DNA of 64,000 bases from Niallia sp. XMNu-256 (lineage in GTDB: Bacteria; Bacillota; Bacilli; Bacillales; Cytobacillaceae), in contig NZ_CP137636.1 in the NCBI RefSeq assembly GCF_036670015.1, positions 2,396,501 through 2,460,500 of the forward strand, read 5' to 3'. A model generated the notes under the pieces. The model made no database searches. It was not told where the DNA came from and worked only from the letters and a program-made list of their open reading frames with translations. The position numbers were made by a program, and so were the translations under genes. The number at the start of each line of letters is the position of its first letter. Position 1 is the stretch's first letter. Below are positions 55,052 to 63,487 of this stretch, piece after piece.

Positions 55052-55250
55052 AACTTTCATCAAGGGGTTTTTTCATTCCATTGATGAAAGGGTTAAGGCC
55101 ACATGAAGCTGGTCACACAGACGTTGCCGCAGACGTATTTAGTCTGTGTTCAACTTACAGAGCTTTACGGGCAGTTGACTTCCACTATCTTTTATAATTG
55201 TACTCGGATTTTGAGGTGAGGGTCTTACTGCCTTTTAAGCCTGATAAAAA
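55052..55250 (+). ncRNA. HEARO/IscB omega-RNA-like element, copy D
   Basis: It begins AACTTTCATCAAGG after GTAT. Features are the 5' hairpin CTTTCATCAA/TTGATGAAAG, CAGACGTTGCCGCAGACGTA, TTTAGTCTGTGTTCAACTTA, CAGAGCTTTACGGGCAGTTG, TTTTGAGGTGAGGGTCTTAC and the 3' end TTAAGCCTGATAAAAA. This is the most complete copy. It lies 25 bp upstream of the SAICAR-synthetase start and so may be part of that gene's leader. Confidence 0.6.
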
Positions 55251-55274
55251 TACATTACATAAGGAGGGCACGTC

Positions 55275-55961
55275 ATGGAATTACTTTATAAAGGAAAAAC
55301 TAAAGATGTATATAAACGAGAAGATGGCCACTATTTACTTAAATTTAAAGATGATGTTACAGGAGAAAATGGAGTATTTGATCCTGGTGCGAACACAGTA
55401 GGTTTAACAATTGAAGGAGCTGGACTTGCTGGGTTACGTCTAACCTCCTATTTCTATTCTAAACTAAACGAACAAGGTGTTCCAACTCACTATGTGGATG
55501 CTAACTTTAAAGATGCAACGATGACAGTCAAACCTGCCTCAGTGTTCGGGAATGGGTTAGAAGTGATTTGTCGCTTTAAAGCAGTTGGAAGCTTTTTACG
55601 ACGCTATGGTGCCTATGCTAAAGAAGGACAAGACTTAGACGCATTCGTCGAGGTAACCATTAAAGATGACGAGCGCCAAGACCCTCCAATCTCTGCAGAT
55701 GCTCTAGATATGCTCGGAATTTTGTCATTAGAAGAATATGACGTGTTAAAGCAACGTACGATTGAAATTTCTAAATTTGTTGAATCAGAGCTTGCAAAAA
55801 GAGGGTTAACTCTATATGACATTAAATTAGAATTTGGCCGTGACGCTAACACAAATGAGATCATCTTAATTGACGAAATTTCCGGTGGAAATATGCGTAC
55901 ATATAAAGGCGATACTTATATTGAACCACTAGAACTTGAGAAAATTATGCTCGCTGAATAA
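55275..55961 (+). CDS. SAICAR synthetase-like protein (PurC paralogue)
   Basis: 228-residue member of the phosphoribosylaminoimidazole-succinocarboxamide synthase family. Visible features are LLYKGKTKDVYKRED (ATP-binding strand-turn), the SYFYSKLNEQGVPTHYV helix, and KLEFGRDANTNEIILIDEISGGNMR (metal-binding region). AAGGAGG is 7 nt before the ATG. The pur operon is not here, so this is a second, isolated copy. It may be a relaxed paralogue or a substitute. Copy D of the HEARO-like element lies immediately upstream. Confidence 0.85.
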   Translation: MELLYKGKTKDVYKREDGHYLLKFKDDVTGENGVFDPGANTVGLTIEGAGLAGLRLTSYFYSKLNEQGVPTHYVDANFKDATMTVKPASVFGNGLEVICRFKAVGSFLRRYGAYAKEGQDLDAFVEVTIKDDERQDPPISADALDMLGILSLEEYDVLKQRTIEISKFVESELAKRGLTLYDIKLEFGRDANTNEIILIDEISGGNMRTYKGDTYIEPLELEKIMLAE

Positions 55962-55969
55962 GAAAATTT

Positions 55970-56002
55970 AAAAAGCCATGGGAGTTCCCTTGGCTTTTTT
56001 AC
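55970..56002 (+). terminator. Terminator of the PurC-like gene
   Basis: AAAAAGCCA/GGGA arms pair with TCCC/TTGGCTTTTT, with a run of six T residues. Confidence 0.85.
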
Positions 56003-56042
56003 AACCTAATTCGCTATACACCATTCATTTATTAAAAATAAG

Positions 56043-56753
56043 CTATTCATTTGGTCCAACAAGGCGATTACGATTATTTTCTTCTTCTTCACCCCGTATT
56101 CTTTTATTTAATGTACTTCGCCAACTTTGCGCGAGAAGTTCACATTGAGCTAGTCTAGCGGATCGTTCTAAATTCTGCTTTTGATTATGCATAATATCAT
56201 TACAGATAGAGAGGCTCCATTCAGGATATGGCCTTTCTAAGAGCTGAAAATGATCTCCTGCCTGTATATACCCTTCTTTCAAAACGCGAAAATACCAACC
56301 TGTTCTCCCTTGTTGTTGGACTTTAAGGCTTAATTCTTTTATTTTCCAGCGGCGCGCGGGCTTCCAACACGGTTGTCTTGGCTGTGACATTTGGACAATC
56401 ACTTCTCCTAGTTGAAAAACATCCCCAATACATACATCCGCTTCAGTTAAATGAAGAACTGCTAAATTTTCACCAAATGCACCAATCGTAAAGTCGGGCC
56501 TTTGTAATGTTTTTTGCCAGAATGGATAATGAGAAACTGGATAAACAAATAGTGCCTTTTCCAGGCCATCGTGATGTTTTAAATCAGCTTGACCATACCC
56601 TTCAAGTTTCGTTTTACCTGCCCAGATTTTTCCTTTTACAGGATGCTTCACAATTCCACTATTCCATTAACGGTTCATTGGCTCATCGGCATCTTGTACT
56701 CCATGTGTGCGCGGCATACCGACCCTAATTTGTTGGATCATTGGCTGACTCAT
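56043..56753 (-). pseudogene. MOSC-domain protein (YiiM-like) with in-frame TAA
   Basis: One frame from the ATG at 56753 (AAGGAG, 8-nt spacing) reads MSQPMIQQIRVGMPRTHGV...EPMNR, then TAA at 56667-56669. It then continues without shift as WNSGIVKHPVKG and the rest of a MOSC protein (DGQADLKHH-like GYGQADLKHHDG, GAFGENLAV, SQPRQPCWKPARRW with the conserved Cys). Relatives usually have Glu at the stop position, so GAA-to-TAA would explain it. MOSC proteins bind molybdenum cofactor or handle sulfur. The downstream part could be made only by reinitiation at 56651. Confidence 0.85.
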
Positions 56754-57191
56754 TGTTTCAACTCCTTAAAACCCTCTAATCACTTATTTGTAATTTAAGA
56801 AAAAAGAGAAATTTGAATTTCTTTTTCAAGGATTTTTTTGAAAACTTCAATTAAAATACTATCATTAGTATTACTTAATCGTTTACAATGGAGTAGAAGG
56901 TTTACTTATATTATTTTAATATAGAAGAAAGAACTATGTTAATTGTTACATGATAACCGTTTTCTGTACGACTAAATAAAGCCAATAAAAAATTACATTT
57001 AACTTAATCAGAGAGAGCGTGCACTAATTAGATTGAATTAATTAGAATCTTTTCTTTGTTTTAAGAATCAAAAATTTCTCCATTGACATAATGTTTATTA
57101 ATTAATTCTACCAATTATACTAGCGTAATAGTTTATAACTTGATATTATCTTACTATCATATTATTTCAAATATAAGGACATGACACAAAC
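56754..57191. other. Intergenic region before the sensor kinase
   Basis: 438 bp, AT-rich. A TTGACA occurs at about 57083, but no -10 box lies at the right distance. There is no frame with a binding site and no hairpin. Confidence 0.4.
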
Positions 57192-58487
57192 ATGGATATT
57201 GTTACAAAAGATTTATTGATCAGCTTTTTATTTATTTTACTCGCTCTATGTATATTGCAAATTATATACATGGCCATCTATGTTTACCGAGCAAAAGAGT
57301 TAAAGGGTTGGTTAATAGCTTTATTCCCTATATTAACTCTAGTAATATGTATGGCATTTCCGTTATATGCTAACGGAGAAAACATCTGGGATTTACGGTA
57401 TATCCCATTTATTGTAGGGGGGTTATACGGTGGTTATAAATTAGGAACCATTCAAATAGCTACTGCCCTTTTTATTCGCTACATATTAGGTGGTAGTGGC
57501 TTTTATGCAGGCTCAGCCGTCATTATTATTGTCGGCATTGCCGTTTGTATTCTTTCTAAACAATATTTAAAAATGACTTTGAAGCGAAAACTATTCTTAT
57601 CAGTATCAATATTAGTTATTGGGATCACCATATCTCAAATATTGGAATCCACTTTTTACGCGGATCATTTAACAGGTCTTCTTCTCTTTGAATTTTATAG
57701 TATTAATATTTTAGGTATTATCATTTCAATCATTCTATGGGAAGGCATTCGGACATACTCTAAATTATTGCAAAACTTAATAAAAGCTGAAAAGTTACAA
57801 ATGGTTAACCATTTAGCAGCCAGTATTTCTCATGAAGTCCGTAACCCTTTAACAGTAAGTAGAGGATTTTTGCAATTATTATCCGAAGATATTTCCCCGG
57901 ACAAAAGAAAGGAATTTGTTGGTATTGCTATAAAAGAATTAGATCGCGCTACTGATATCATCAATGATTATTTAACCTTTGCTAAACCAGCAATAGAAAA
58001 AAATGAAAAAATTCATATCGTTGATGAAATAGAACAGGCCATTAATGTTATTTCTCCTTTAGCCACTATGAATGGAGTGGAAATAAAGCAAACCTTGAAT
58101 AATCAAAAGGAAGATCCATTGATTATTTTGGGTGAAAGAAAAAAATTCCAACAATGTCTAATCAACATTATGAAAAATGGAATTGAGTCCATGGAGTTAA
58201 ATGGCGGTGAACTCCATATTCACTTAACTACTTTCAAAGATACCGTCAATATTAATATAAGTGATCAAGGTGTGGGGATGTCACAAGAACAAATCACCCG
58301 CCTCGGTGAACCTTATTTTACAACAAAAGAAAAAGGTACTGGCCTTGGAATGATGGTCTCTTTTAGCATTATTAAAGGAATGAATGGCACCATTGATGTA
58401 AACAGTGAAATTGGAAAAGGTACAAATTTTAAGATCAACCTCCCTATCTTTCAGGTGCCAGACACCATTGAAAATTTGAAAAATTAA
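57192..58487 (+). CDS. Sensor histidine kinase, KinB-like
   Basis: 431-residue kinase. The N-terminal half has about six membrane segments in a 5TM-LYT-like sensor with almost no external loops (residues 8-185). It is followed by the dimerisation domain with phospho-acceptor His214 (SISHEVRNPLT) and an ATPase domain (N-box NIMKNGIESM, G1 DQGVGM, F/G2 PYFTTKEKGTGLGMM). No response regulator is adjacent, which fits the orphan kinases that feed Spo0F in the sporulation phosphorelay. The last codons (FQVPDTIENLKN) are made from a GTGCC-family half repeat. Confidence 0.9.
   Translation: MDIVTKDLLISFLFILLALCILQIIYMAIYVYRAKELKGWLIALFPILTLVICMAFPLYANGENIWDLRYIPFIVGGLYGGYKLGTIQIATALFIRYILGGSGFYAGSAVIIIVGIAVCILSKQYLKMTLKRKLFLSVSILVIGITISQILESTFYADHLTGLLLFEFYSINILGIIISIILWEGIRTYSKLLQNLIKAEKLQMVNHLAASISHEVRNPLTVSRGFLQLLSEDISPDKRKEFVGIAIKELDRATDIINDYLTFAKPAIEKNEKIHIVDEIEQAINVISPLATMNGVEIKQTLNNQKEDPLIILGERKKFQQCLINIMKNGIESMELNGGELHIHLTTFKDTVNINISDQGVGMSQEQITRLGEPYFTTKEKGTGLGMMVSFSIIKGMNGTIDVNSEIGKGTNFKINLPIFQVPDTIENLKN
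58452..58467. repeat. GTGCC-family half repeat inside the kinase 3' end
   Basis: CAGGTGCCAGACACCATT matches the left arm of the 31429 element and forms the last coding part of the kinase gene. Confidence 0.5.
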
Positions 58488-58499
58488 ATTCAAATAAAT

Positions 58500-58548
58500 T
58501 AAGGGTATCCAAGAAGTTATGAATATAAAGTTTTGGATACCCCTTTTT
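58500..58548 (+). terminator. Terminator of the kinase gene
   Basis: AGGGTATCCAA (58502-58512) pairs with TTGGATACCCCT (58533-58544), followed by five T residues. Confidence 0.85.
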
Positions 58549-58802
58549 GATTTTTATACACTTATTTGTACTTTAAATAATAACATTAGATTATGCACTT
58601 TTACTTTAATCTTGAGATCATTTGAACATGAATTTAGCATTTTTATTTCCAATAATAAAGAAGCCTTACCTACTGATATTTAAAAATCTATGATTAAAAT
58701 TGATTGATTATTTTAATTACAATGTATATTATAGTAGGAATAGTAACAAACCTATTATTGTGAAATACATAATAAGCTATAAATAGAAAGGAAGATACAG
58801 CC
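58549..58802. other. Intergenic region upstream of the DRE-TIM aldolase
   Basis: It contains a probable promoter, TTGATT (58704-58709), a 17-nt spacer and TATTAT (58727-58732), and the ribosome binding site GAAAGGAAG. Nothing else was seen. Confidence 0.45.
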
Positions 58803-59762
58803 ATGGAGAATAATATTAAAATTTTAGATTGCACCATACGTGATGGAGGATTAGTAAATAATTGGGATTTTAGCGTAGAATTTGTACAAGACTTATATAA
58901 TGGCCTGAGTGCTGCAGGCGTAGAATATATGGAAATTGGATATAAAAATTCCGCGAAGCTTCTCAATGCAACTGAACCAAATCCATGGAGATTTCTTGAT
59001 GACAACTTCCTAAAAGAAATAATTCCTGAGAAAAAGTTCACTAAACTTTCAGCACTTGTTGACATTGGACGAGTAGATCCTAATGATATTTTGCCTCGTG
59101 AGCAAAGTGTTCTTGATATGATTCGTGTGGCATGCTATGTAAGAGAAGTCGACAAAGGCTTAGAACTTGTGCAAATGTTCCATGATTTAGGCTATGAGAC
59201 TACACTTAATATCATGGCTTTATCTAGTGTCCCAGAACACCAACTGATTAAAGCTTTTGAAATGGTAAGAGAAAGCCCTGTTGATGTGGTTTATATTGTA
59301 GATTCCTTTGGAAGTTTAGATCCATCTGATATCGCACACCAAGTCAAAAAGTTCAAAGAAATGCTTCCAAACAAACAGCTTGGGATTCATACACATAATA
59401 ATTTGCAGCTAGCCTTTGCAAATACATTATCTGCGATGCAAAATGGGGTTACATTCCTTGATTCATCTGTTTATGGAATGGGACGTGCTGCAGGGAACTG
59501 TCACACAGAACTCCTTGTAAGCTACATCCAAAAAACAAGCTATGAAATGAAGCCGCTACTTGGTGTTATTGAAAAGCATATGTTAGATATGCGTCAAAAA
59601 TGGGAGTGGGGCTATATCATCCCCTACATGATTTCAGGTGTCTTAAATGAACATCCACGAGTTGCAATGGCTTATCGAAATAGCGAAGATCGAGATAAAT
59701 TTGTTGATTTTTATGATAAAGTAACATCACCTGAATCTTCAACATCACCGAATTCAAAATAA
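58803..59762 (+). CDS. DRE-TIM (HMGL-like) aldolase-domain protein
   Basis: 319-residue protein of the HMG-CoA-lyase-like superfamily. The metal-binding motif LDCTIRDGG (residues 8-16; Cys in place of the usual Pro/Thr), the VDSFGSLDPSDI strand and the second metal site GIHTHNNLQLAFANTL are present, with MGRAAGNCHTE at the barrel end. It resembles 4-hydroxy-2-oxovalerate aldolase domains without the communication domain. GAAAGGAAG precedes the ATG. It is isolated, with no partner dehydrogenase nearby. Substrate not known. Confidence 0.85.
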   Translation: MENNIKILDCTIRDGGLVNNWDFSVEFVQDLYNGLSAAGVEYMEIGYKNSAKLLNATEPNPWRFLDDNFLKEIIPEKKFTKLSALVDIGRVDPNDILPREQSVLDMIRVACYVREVDKGLELVQMFHDLGYETTLNIMALSSVPEHQLIKAFEMVRESPVDVVYIVDSFGSLDPSDIAHQVKKFKEMLPNKQLGIHTHNNLQLAFANTLSAMQNGVTFLDSSVYGMGRAAGNCHTELLVSYIQKTSYEMKPLLGVIEKHMLDMRQKWEWGYIIPYMISGVLNEHPRVAMAYRNSEDRDKFVDFYDKVTSPESSTSPNSK

Positions 59763-59776
59763 ATTTACTTTATAGA

Positions 59777-59818
59777 GTGCCAGGTACCTTCCTAACCGAA
59801 AGATGCCTGGCATTTTTC
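59777..59818. terminator. GTGCC-family terminator
   Basis: TGCCAGG pairs with CCTGGCA across a loop containing an imperfect CTTCC/GAAAG pair, followed by five T residues. It lies between convergent genes. Confidence 0.75.
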
Positions 59819-61079
59819 AAGTTTTCTTATTACTAAATTCTATTTCTTGCGATCGGTCTTCTTGTATTATTAATACCCCAATTAAACCAACTACCGAAAA
59901 AATCACAGGAATAATAAAGCCCCTTTCATAGCCAACAGTCATACTACCTGTAGCTAAGTAAGCTCGCTCCAATACGAACCCAAAAACACTTGGCAGCAAA
60001 ACAGCACTCAAGAAACCACCCGTATTTGCAAACCCTGTTACCAAACCAACTTCCTTTAATGGAAATGTTTTTCGAACAACGGCAAACGTTAAAGTACTTG
60101 CCCCATAACATAGGCCAATTATAAAAAAAAGGAAAAACAACAAGATAAGTGAAGGATTTCCCTTAAATAAAAGAAAACAAGCCCAGCTCAGTAAAATGAT
60201 GATATGAACAGTCATATAAAGCTTTTTTACTTTTCCTAGCAAACTAGAAATCCAGCTTGAAAGAGGAGCACCAATCAGTGCCCCAATGATTCCAATCATA
60301 TTCAATTTGCTTGCTTCACTTCTAGACATATCATACATATCCATTCCATAGGACACGGCCCACGAACCGACGAATCCGACAAATGCCCCTACTAGCCCAA
60401 AATGACAAAAAAATAAGGCCCATGCCTGCCGTTTAAAAACCATTCTAATAAGAGTTTTCCCAATTTTTTCACGACCGCTTTCTGTTTTTACGGAAATAAG
60501 AGAGTGCTTAGGAACTTTTATAAGTACAAAATAAAGAAGTAGGCCACATAAACACAAACTCCATCCTGTAAAGAAAAACATCGTTCTCCAACCTAGGAAA
60601 TCAATCCCTTTCGAAAAAGGAACTGTCGCCAAAAGAAATCCTAGACTGCCAGTCATTCCCGCAAAGCCTATTAATCGTACAAACTCCTTTGCTTTGAACC
60701 ATTGGCCCAAAATAATCACCATATTCACCCAAATCGTCGCATCTCCAAGTCCTGTTAAAGATCTGGCGATAAACAAGACTCCTTCATAGGTACTCAAACT
60801 ATAAATGATCGTACCAAGCCCCGTTAAGGTTGCTCCAAAGATTAGGAAAAAATTAGGTCCATACCGATCTGCCAATATTCCCATCGGTATCTGTAAACCT
60901 GTATAAACCAAAAATTGAATACTTGCCAATAATCCAATGGTTGAAGCAGTGACATGAAGTTCCCCCATCAATTGGTTTGTGATTAATCCCGGTGCCGTTC
61001 TCTGACTCGACATCAATAAGTATGTGAGCATAACAGAAACAAAGACAATCCAACGAAATTTGCTCTTCCGATTGTCCAT
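59817..61079 (-). CDS. MFS transporter
   Basis: 420-residue, 12-segment MFS permease. The start motif SSQRTAPGLITNQLM, then MGILADRYGPNFFLIFGA and SLTGLGDATIWVNMVIILGQWF, resembles the group of anion or sugar-phosphate-type and cyanate-type permeases, but no specific family is clear. GGAGAGG with 6-nt spacing selects the ATG at 61079; a TTG at 61085 is in frame. Isolated gene. Substrate unknown. Confidence 0.82.
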   Translation of the reverse strand: MDNRKSKFRWIVFVSVMLTYLLMSSQRTAPGLITNQLMGELHVTASTIGLLASIQFLVYTGLQIPMGILADRYGPNFFLIFGATLTGLGTIIYSLSTYEGVLFIARSLTGLGDATIWVNMVIILGQWFKAKEFVRLIGFAGMTGSLGFLLATVPFSKGIDFLGWRTMFFFTGWSLCLCGLLLYFVLIKVPKHSLISVKTESGREKIGKTLIRMVFKRQAWALFFCHFGLVGAFVGFVGSWAVSYGMDMYDMSRSEASKLNMIGIIGALIGAPLSSWISSLLGKVKKLYMTVHIIILLSWACFLLFKGNPSLILLFFLFFIIGLCYGASTLTFAVVRKTFPLKEVGLVTGFANTGGFLSAVLLPSVFGFVLERAYLATGSMTVGYERGFIIPVIFSVVGLIGVLIIQEDRSQEIEFSNKKT

Positions 61080-61326
61080 TGGCAACCTCTCCTGTTAGAG
61101 TTTATCCCCTTTATTCATATATATATATACAGAACTAATCTGATAAATTAATAGGAATTAAAATTTATGTCATCAAGCATCTTGCATGAATTAATAGCAT
61201 TGTTTCCCTAATTACGATAGTAACTCTCCCTTCTCTCCCAATACAAACAATCATTTAATTGGTCGAACAAAGTTAAGTTTTAAGTCAACTATAATGATTT
61301 CAACTATTCATTCTTTTCCACTTTTC

Positions 61327-61791
61327 TTAAACACAAGTAAATGATTCAATTTCACGAAGACTTACTCCAAAATATACCCAAGAGAAGCCATTCCAACGCC
61401 ATCCGGAGACAGAGTTTCTACCAACAAAAATAGGATAAAGCCAGTATTGTTGGCGATTTCTTTGCCATACATACGTATATCTAAATAAACATCTTCTAAT
61501 GCTGCCTGGATCTACCGCAAACGTACTTACTTGTTGATGTGTTTGCGCCGGTACAAAAGCCGGTGGCGGAGAGCTTGGCGGTCCTGATTGTGGCCCTTGC
61601 CCTTGTGGCCCCATTGGCCCCTGTGATCCTGGTAGTCCTGATGGCGGTCCTCCCGGGGATGGAAACGGCAATGGTTGGCCAAATGTCCTCTCCTCATTGT
61701 AATAATTATCTGATTGATAAGGAATTGATTGGTCGTAATTCAATTGTTCATTTGGATATTGATTATAAGGATAGAATTGATATGGAAACAT
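61327..61791 (-). CDS. Collagen-like Gly/Pro-rich protein
   Basis: 154 residues in three parts: a Tyr/Pro/Gln-rich start (MFPYQFYPYNQYPNEQ), a short collagen-like stretch (GPPSGLPGSQGPMGPQGQGPQSGPP, written here only to show Gly-Pro repeats), and a C-terminal aromatic domain (RYTYVWQRNRQQYWLYP, VSGWRWNGFSWVYFGV) with two Cys. Similar proteins occur in spore formers and may be coat or exosporium components; that is inference. AAAGGAGTG with 6-nt spacing sets the ATG at 61791. Confidence 0.7.
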   Translation of the reverse strand: MFPYQFYPYNQYPNEQLNYDQSIPYQSDNYYNEERTFGQPLPFPSPGGPPSGLPGSQGPMGPQGQGPQSGPPSSPPPAFVPAQTHQQVSTFAVDPGSIRRCLFRYTYVWQRNRQQYWLYPIFVGRNSVSGWRWNGFSWVYFGVSLREIESFTCV

Positions 61792-61894
61792 AAAAGGCAC
61801 TCCTTTTTCTTTTGTCTCCATCATCCTATTCACTCTTTACTTATAATCAACTTGTACGTTGTGAAGTGTGTATTCGCCTACACTCTATTTAAAA

Positions 61895-61930
61895 CAAAAA
61901 AAATCTCTCAGCAAACAAACCGAGAGATGT
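61895..61930 (-). terminator. Terminator of the 86-residue gene
   Basis: ATCTCTC pairs with GAGAGAT, followed on the minus strand by eight U residues. Confidence 0.8.
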
Positions 61931-62190
61931 TAATAATGAATCTTATTATTAATCTTTAACGGGCGTACACGATATTCCTCCACCTTGTTATACTTATCTT
62001 GTAACCACTCAACGACATTTGGCGAATCTAATGCAATCTGCAAAAGTTGTTCGGTCAGCTCTGATTTACTCATCTCGCATGACATTGACAACTTCGTTAA
62101 CTTTTGATCATATTCATCGTAAATTAAGTTACTGAGCACACCAATTCGCTTATTTCCTAAAATTCTTTTTCGGTTTTTTAATAGTTTCAT
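61930..62190 (-). CDS. Small basic hypothetical protein
   Basis: 86 residues, starting MKLLKNRKRILGNKRIG and strongly basic at the N-terminus, then helical (EMSKSELTEQLLQIALDSPNVVEWLQDKYNK). The middle has the look of a short ribbon-helix-helix or regulatory helix pair, but no family match is certain. AGGAGGGC lies 8 nt before the ATG. Its own terminator follows. Confidence 0.6.
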   Translation of the reverse strand: MKLLKNRKRILGNKRIGVLSNLIYDEYDQKLTKLSMSCEMSKSELTEQLLQIALDSPNVVEWLQDKYNKVEEYRVRPLKINNKIHY

Positions 62191-62313
62191 TTAAATAGCC
62201 CTCCTATTAATTACATTAGACCTTTTAATATACAATATGTACGTCCTATTAAAATTAGAACACTTTTACTAGATTTTATCATTGAATATATTAAAGACAT
62301 TCATTGACATGAA

Positions 62314-62343
62314 AATAGGGCAGATCCTCTGATCTGCCCTATT
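62314..62343 (-). terminator. Hairpin after the decayed symporter
   Basis: A perfect 13-bp stem (AATAGGGCAGATC with GATCTGCCCTATT) around a 4-nt loop, with four U residues following on the minus strand. It is probably the old terminator of the pseudogene. Confidence 0.75.
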
Positions 62344-62416
62344 AACATACCTAATCACTTATTTGAAAGCCATTCCCATCGGTTAATTTACCAAGTCTAG
62401 TTATTCCCTGTATTGA

Positions 62417-63300
62417 TTAAAGTCCACTATCAAAAGGATCTTTTTCAACTGTATCTTGAATTTTCTGACCACTGTGTTTTTGAGAATTTACATAACCATC
62501 TTTCCAGAAGTCAGCGTTTTTAATTCCATGTTTAGAAGAATTAAATTCAGGGTCTTTTCCTTGCTTCAACTGCTCTTCGTAATCTAATAGAGCTGTGTAG
62601 GCTAGTTTGAATAGTAATAATATAGCAATTAAGTTAAGCCAAACCATAATTCCAAGTCCAATATCCCCCATAGCCCATGCTGTTGTTGCAGTTTTGATTG
62701 CTCCATAGAAAATGGCTCCTAACAGGACAATTTTTAATGCAATAAATGCCTTGGCTCTATGTTTACCACGAACAAGATAGGCTAAATTTGTCTCAGCAAT
62801 ATAGTAGTAGGCATAAATGGTAGTGAAAGCAAAGAAGAATAGGGCAATAGCAACAAATTCTGGACCAAAGCCTGGCAGAATAGTATCAACTGCTGCTTGT
62901 GTGTAACCAGGTCCTGGTTCAACTCCGGGAGATTTTCGGTAATAAGAGCCCCCCTCTTTTCGTTGATTACATTGTATTGGTTCGTGAATAAAATCATCAT
63001 AGCGGTTGACGTCACTACTAAAAATTAGATAGAATACGCCTGTACTAGCCCTTGTTTTGCTGGATGAGATACTTCAGCAGCTCCCGCTGGGTGAGCACCT
63101 GTACCTTGACCTGCTTCATTTGCATAAAGACCGCGTTTTACTCCCCACATGACAGCTGAACCAATAATGCCGCCAAATAACTCTTCAGCCCCGAAAGCAC
63201 TTTTAAAAATTAAACCAAATACTTCTGGGATTCTTTCAAAATTTACAACTATAATCGCAGAGCAATTAAAAGATAACCTGCTGCCATATGACAGGCTTTA
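62417..63300 (-). pseudogene. Decayed alanine/glycine:cation symporter (AGCS)
   Basis: Only the second half remains, in at least three frames. From the 5' end: MAAGYLLIA; after a shift VVNFERIPEVFGLIFKSAFGAEELFGG and YANEAGQGTGAHPAGAAEVSHPAKQGLVQA; after further indels MMILFTNQYNVINEK; then, in another frame, GVEPGPGYTQAAVDTILPGFGPEFVAIALFFFAFTT and on to the normal C-terminus (DPFDSGL) at 62417. The first half of the gene is missing upstream of 63300. The C-terminal 84 residues are open but cannot make a transporter. Family is sure; the gene is dead. Confidence 0.88.
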
Positions 63301-63487
63301 ACAAAATTAGAAATATAACAAATCTATTCGCTCGGCTGTGCTCACTCTTTATTTTTTGTTTGGGCATATACGCAAATAGTTAACGTTAAAATTTCACTAT
63401 CTTACATTCACTTTAATTTGAACACATTTAACTGTATAATTATTTAAACTAATCGTAAAACTATAAATGAACAGAGGATGAAAATTA

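Noticed and set aside
62782-63015. Independent small gene
   Set aside because: Its translation contains MMILFTNQYNVINEK, a piece of the decayed AGCS symporter in one of its frames.
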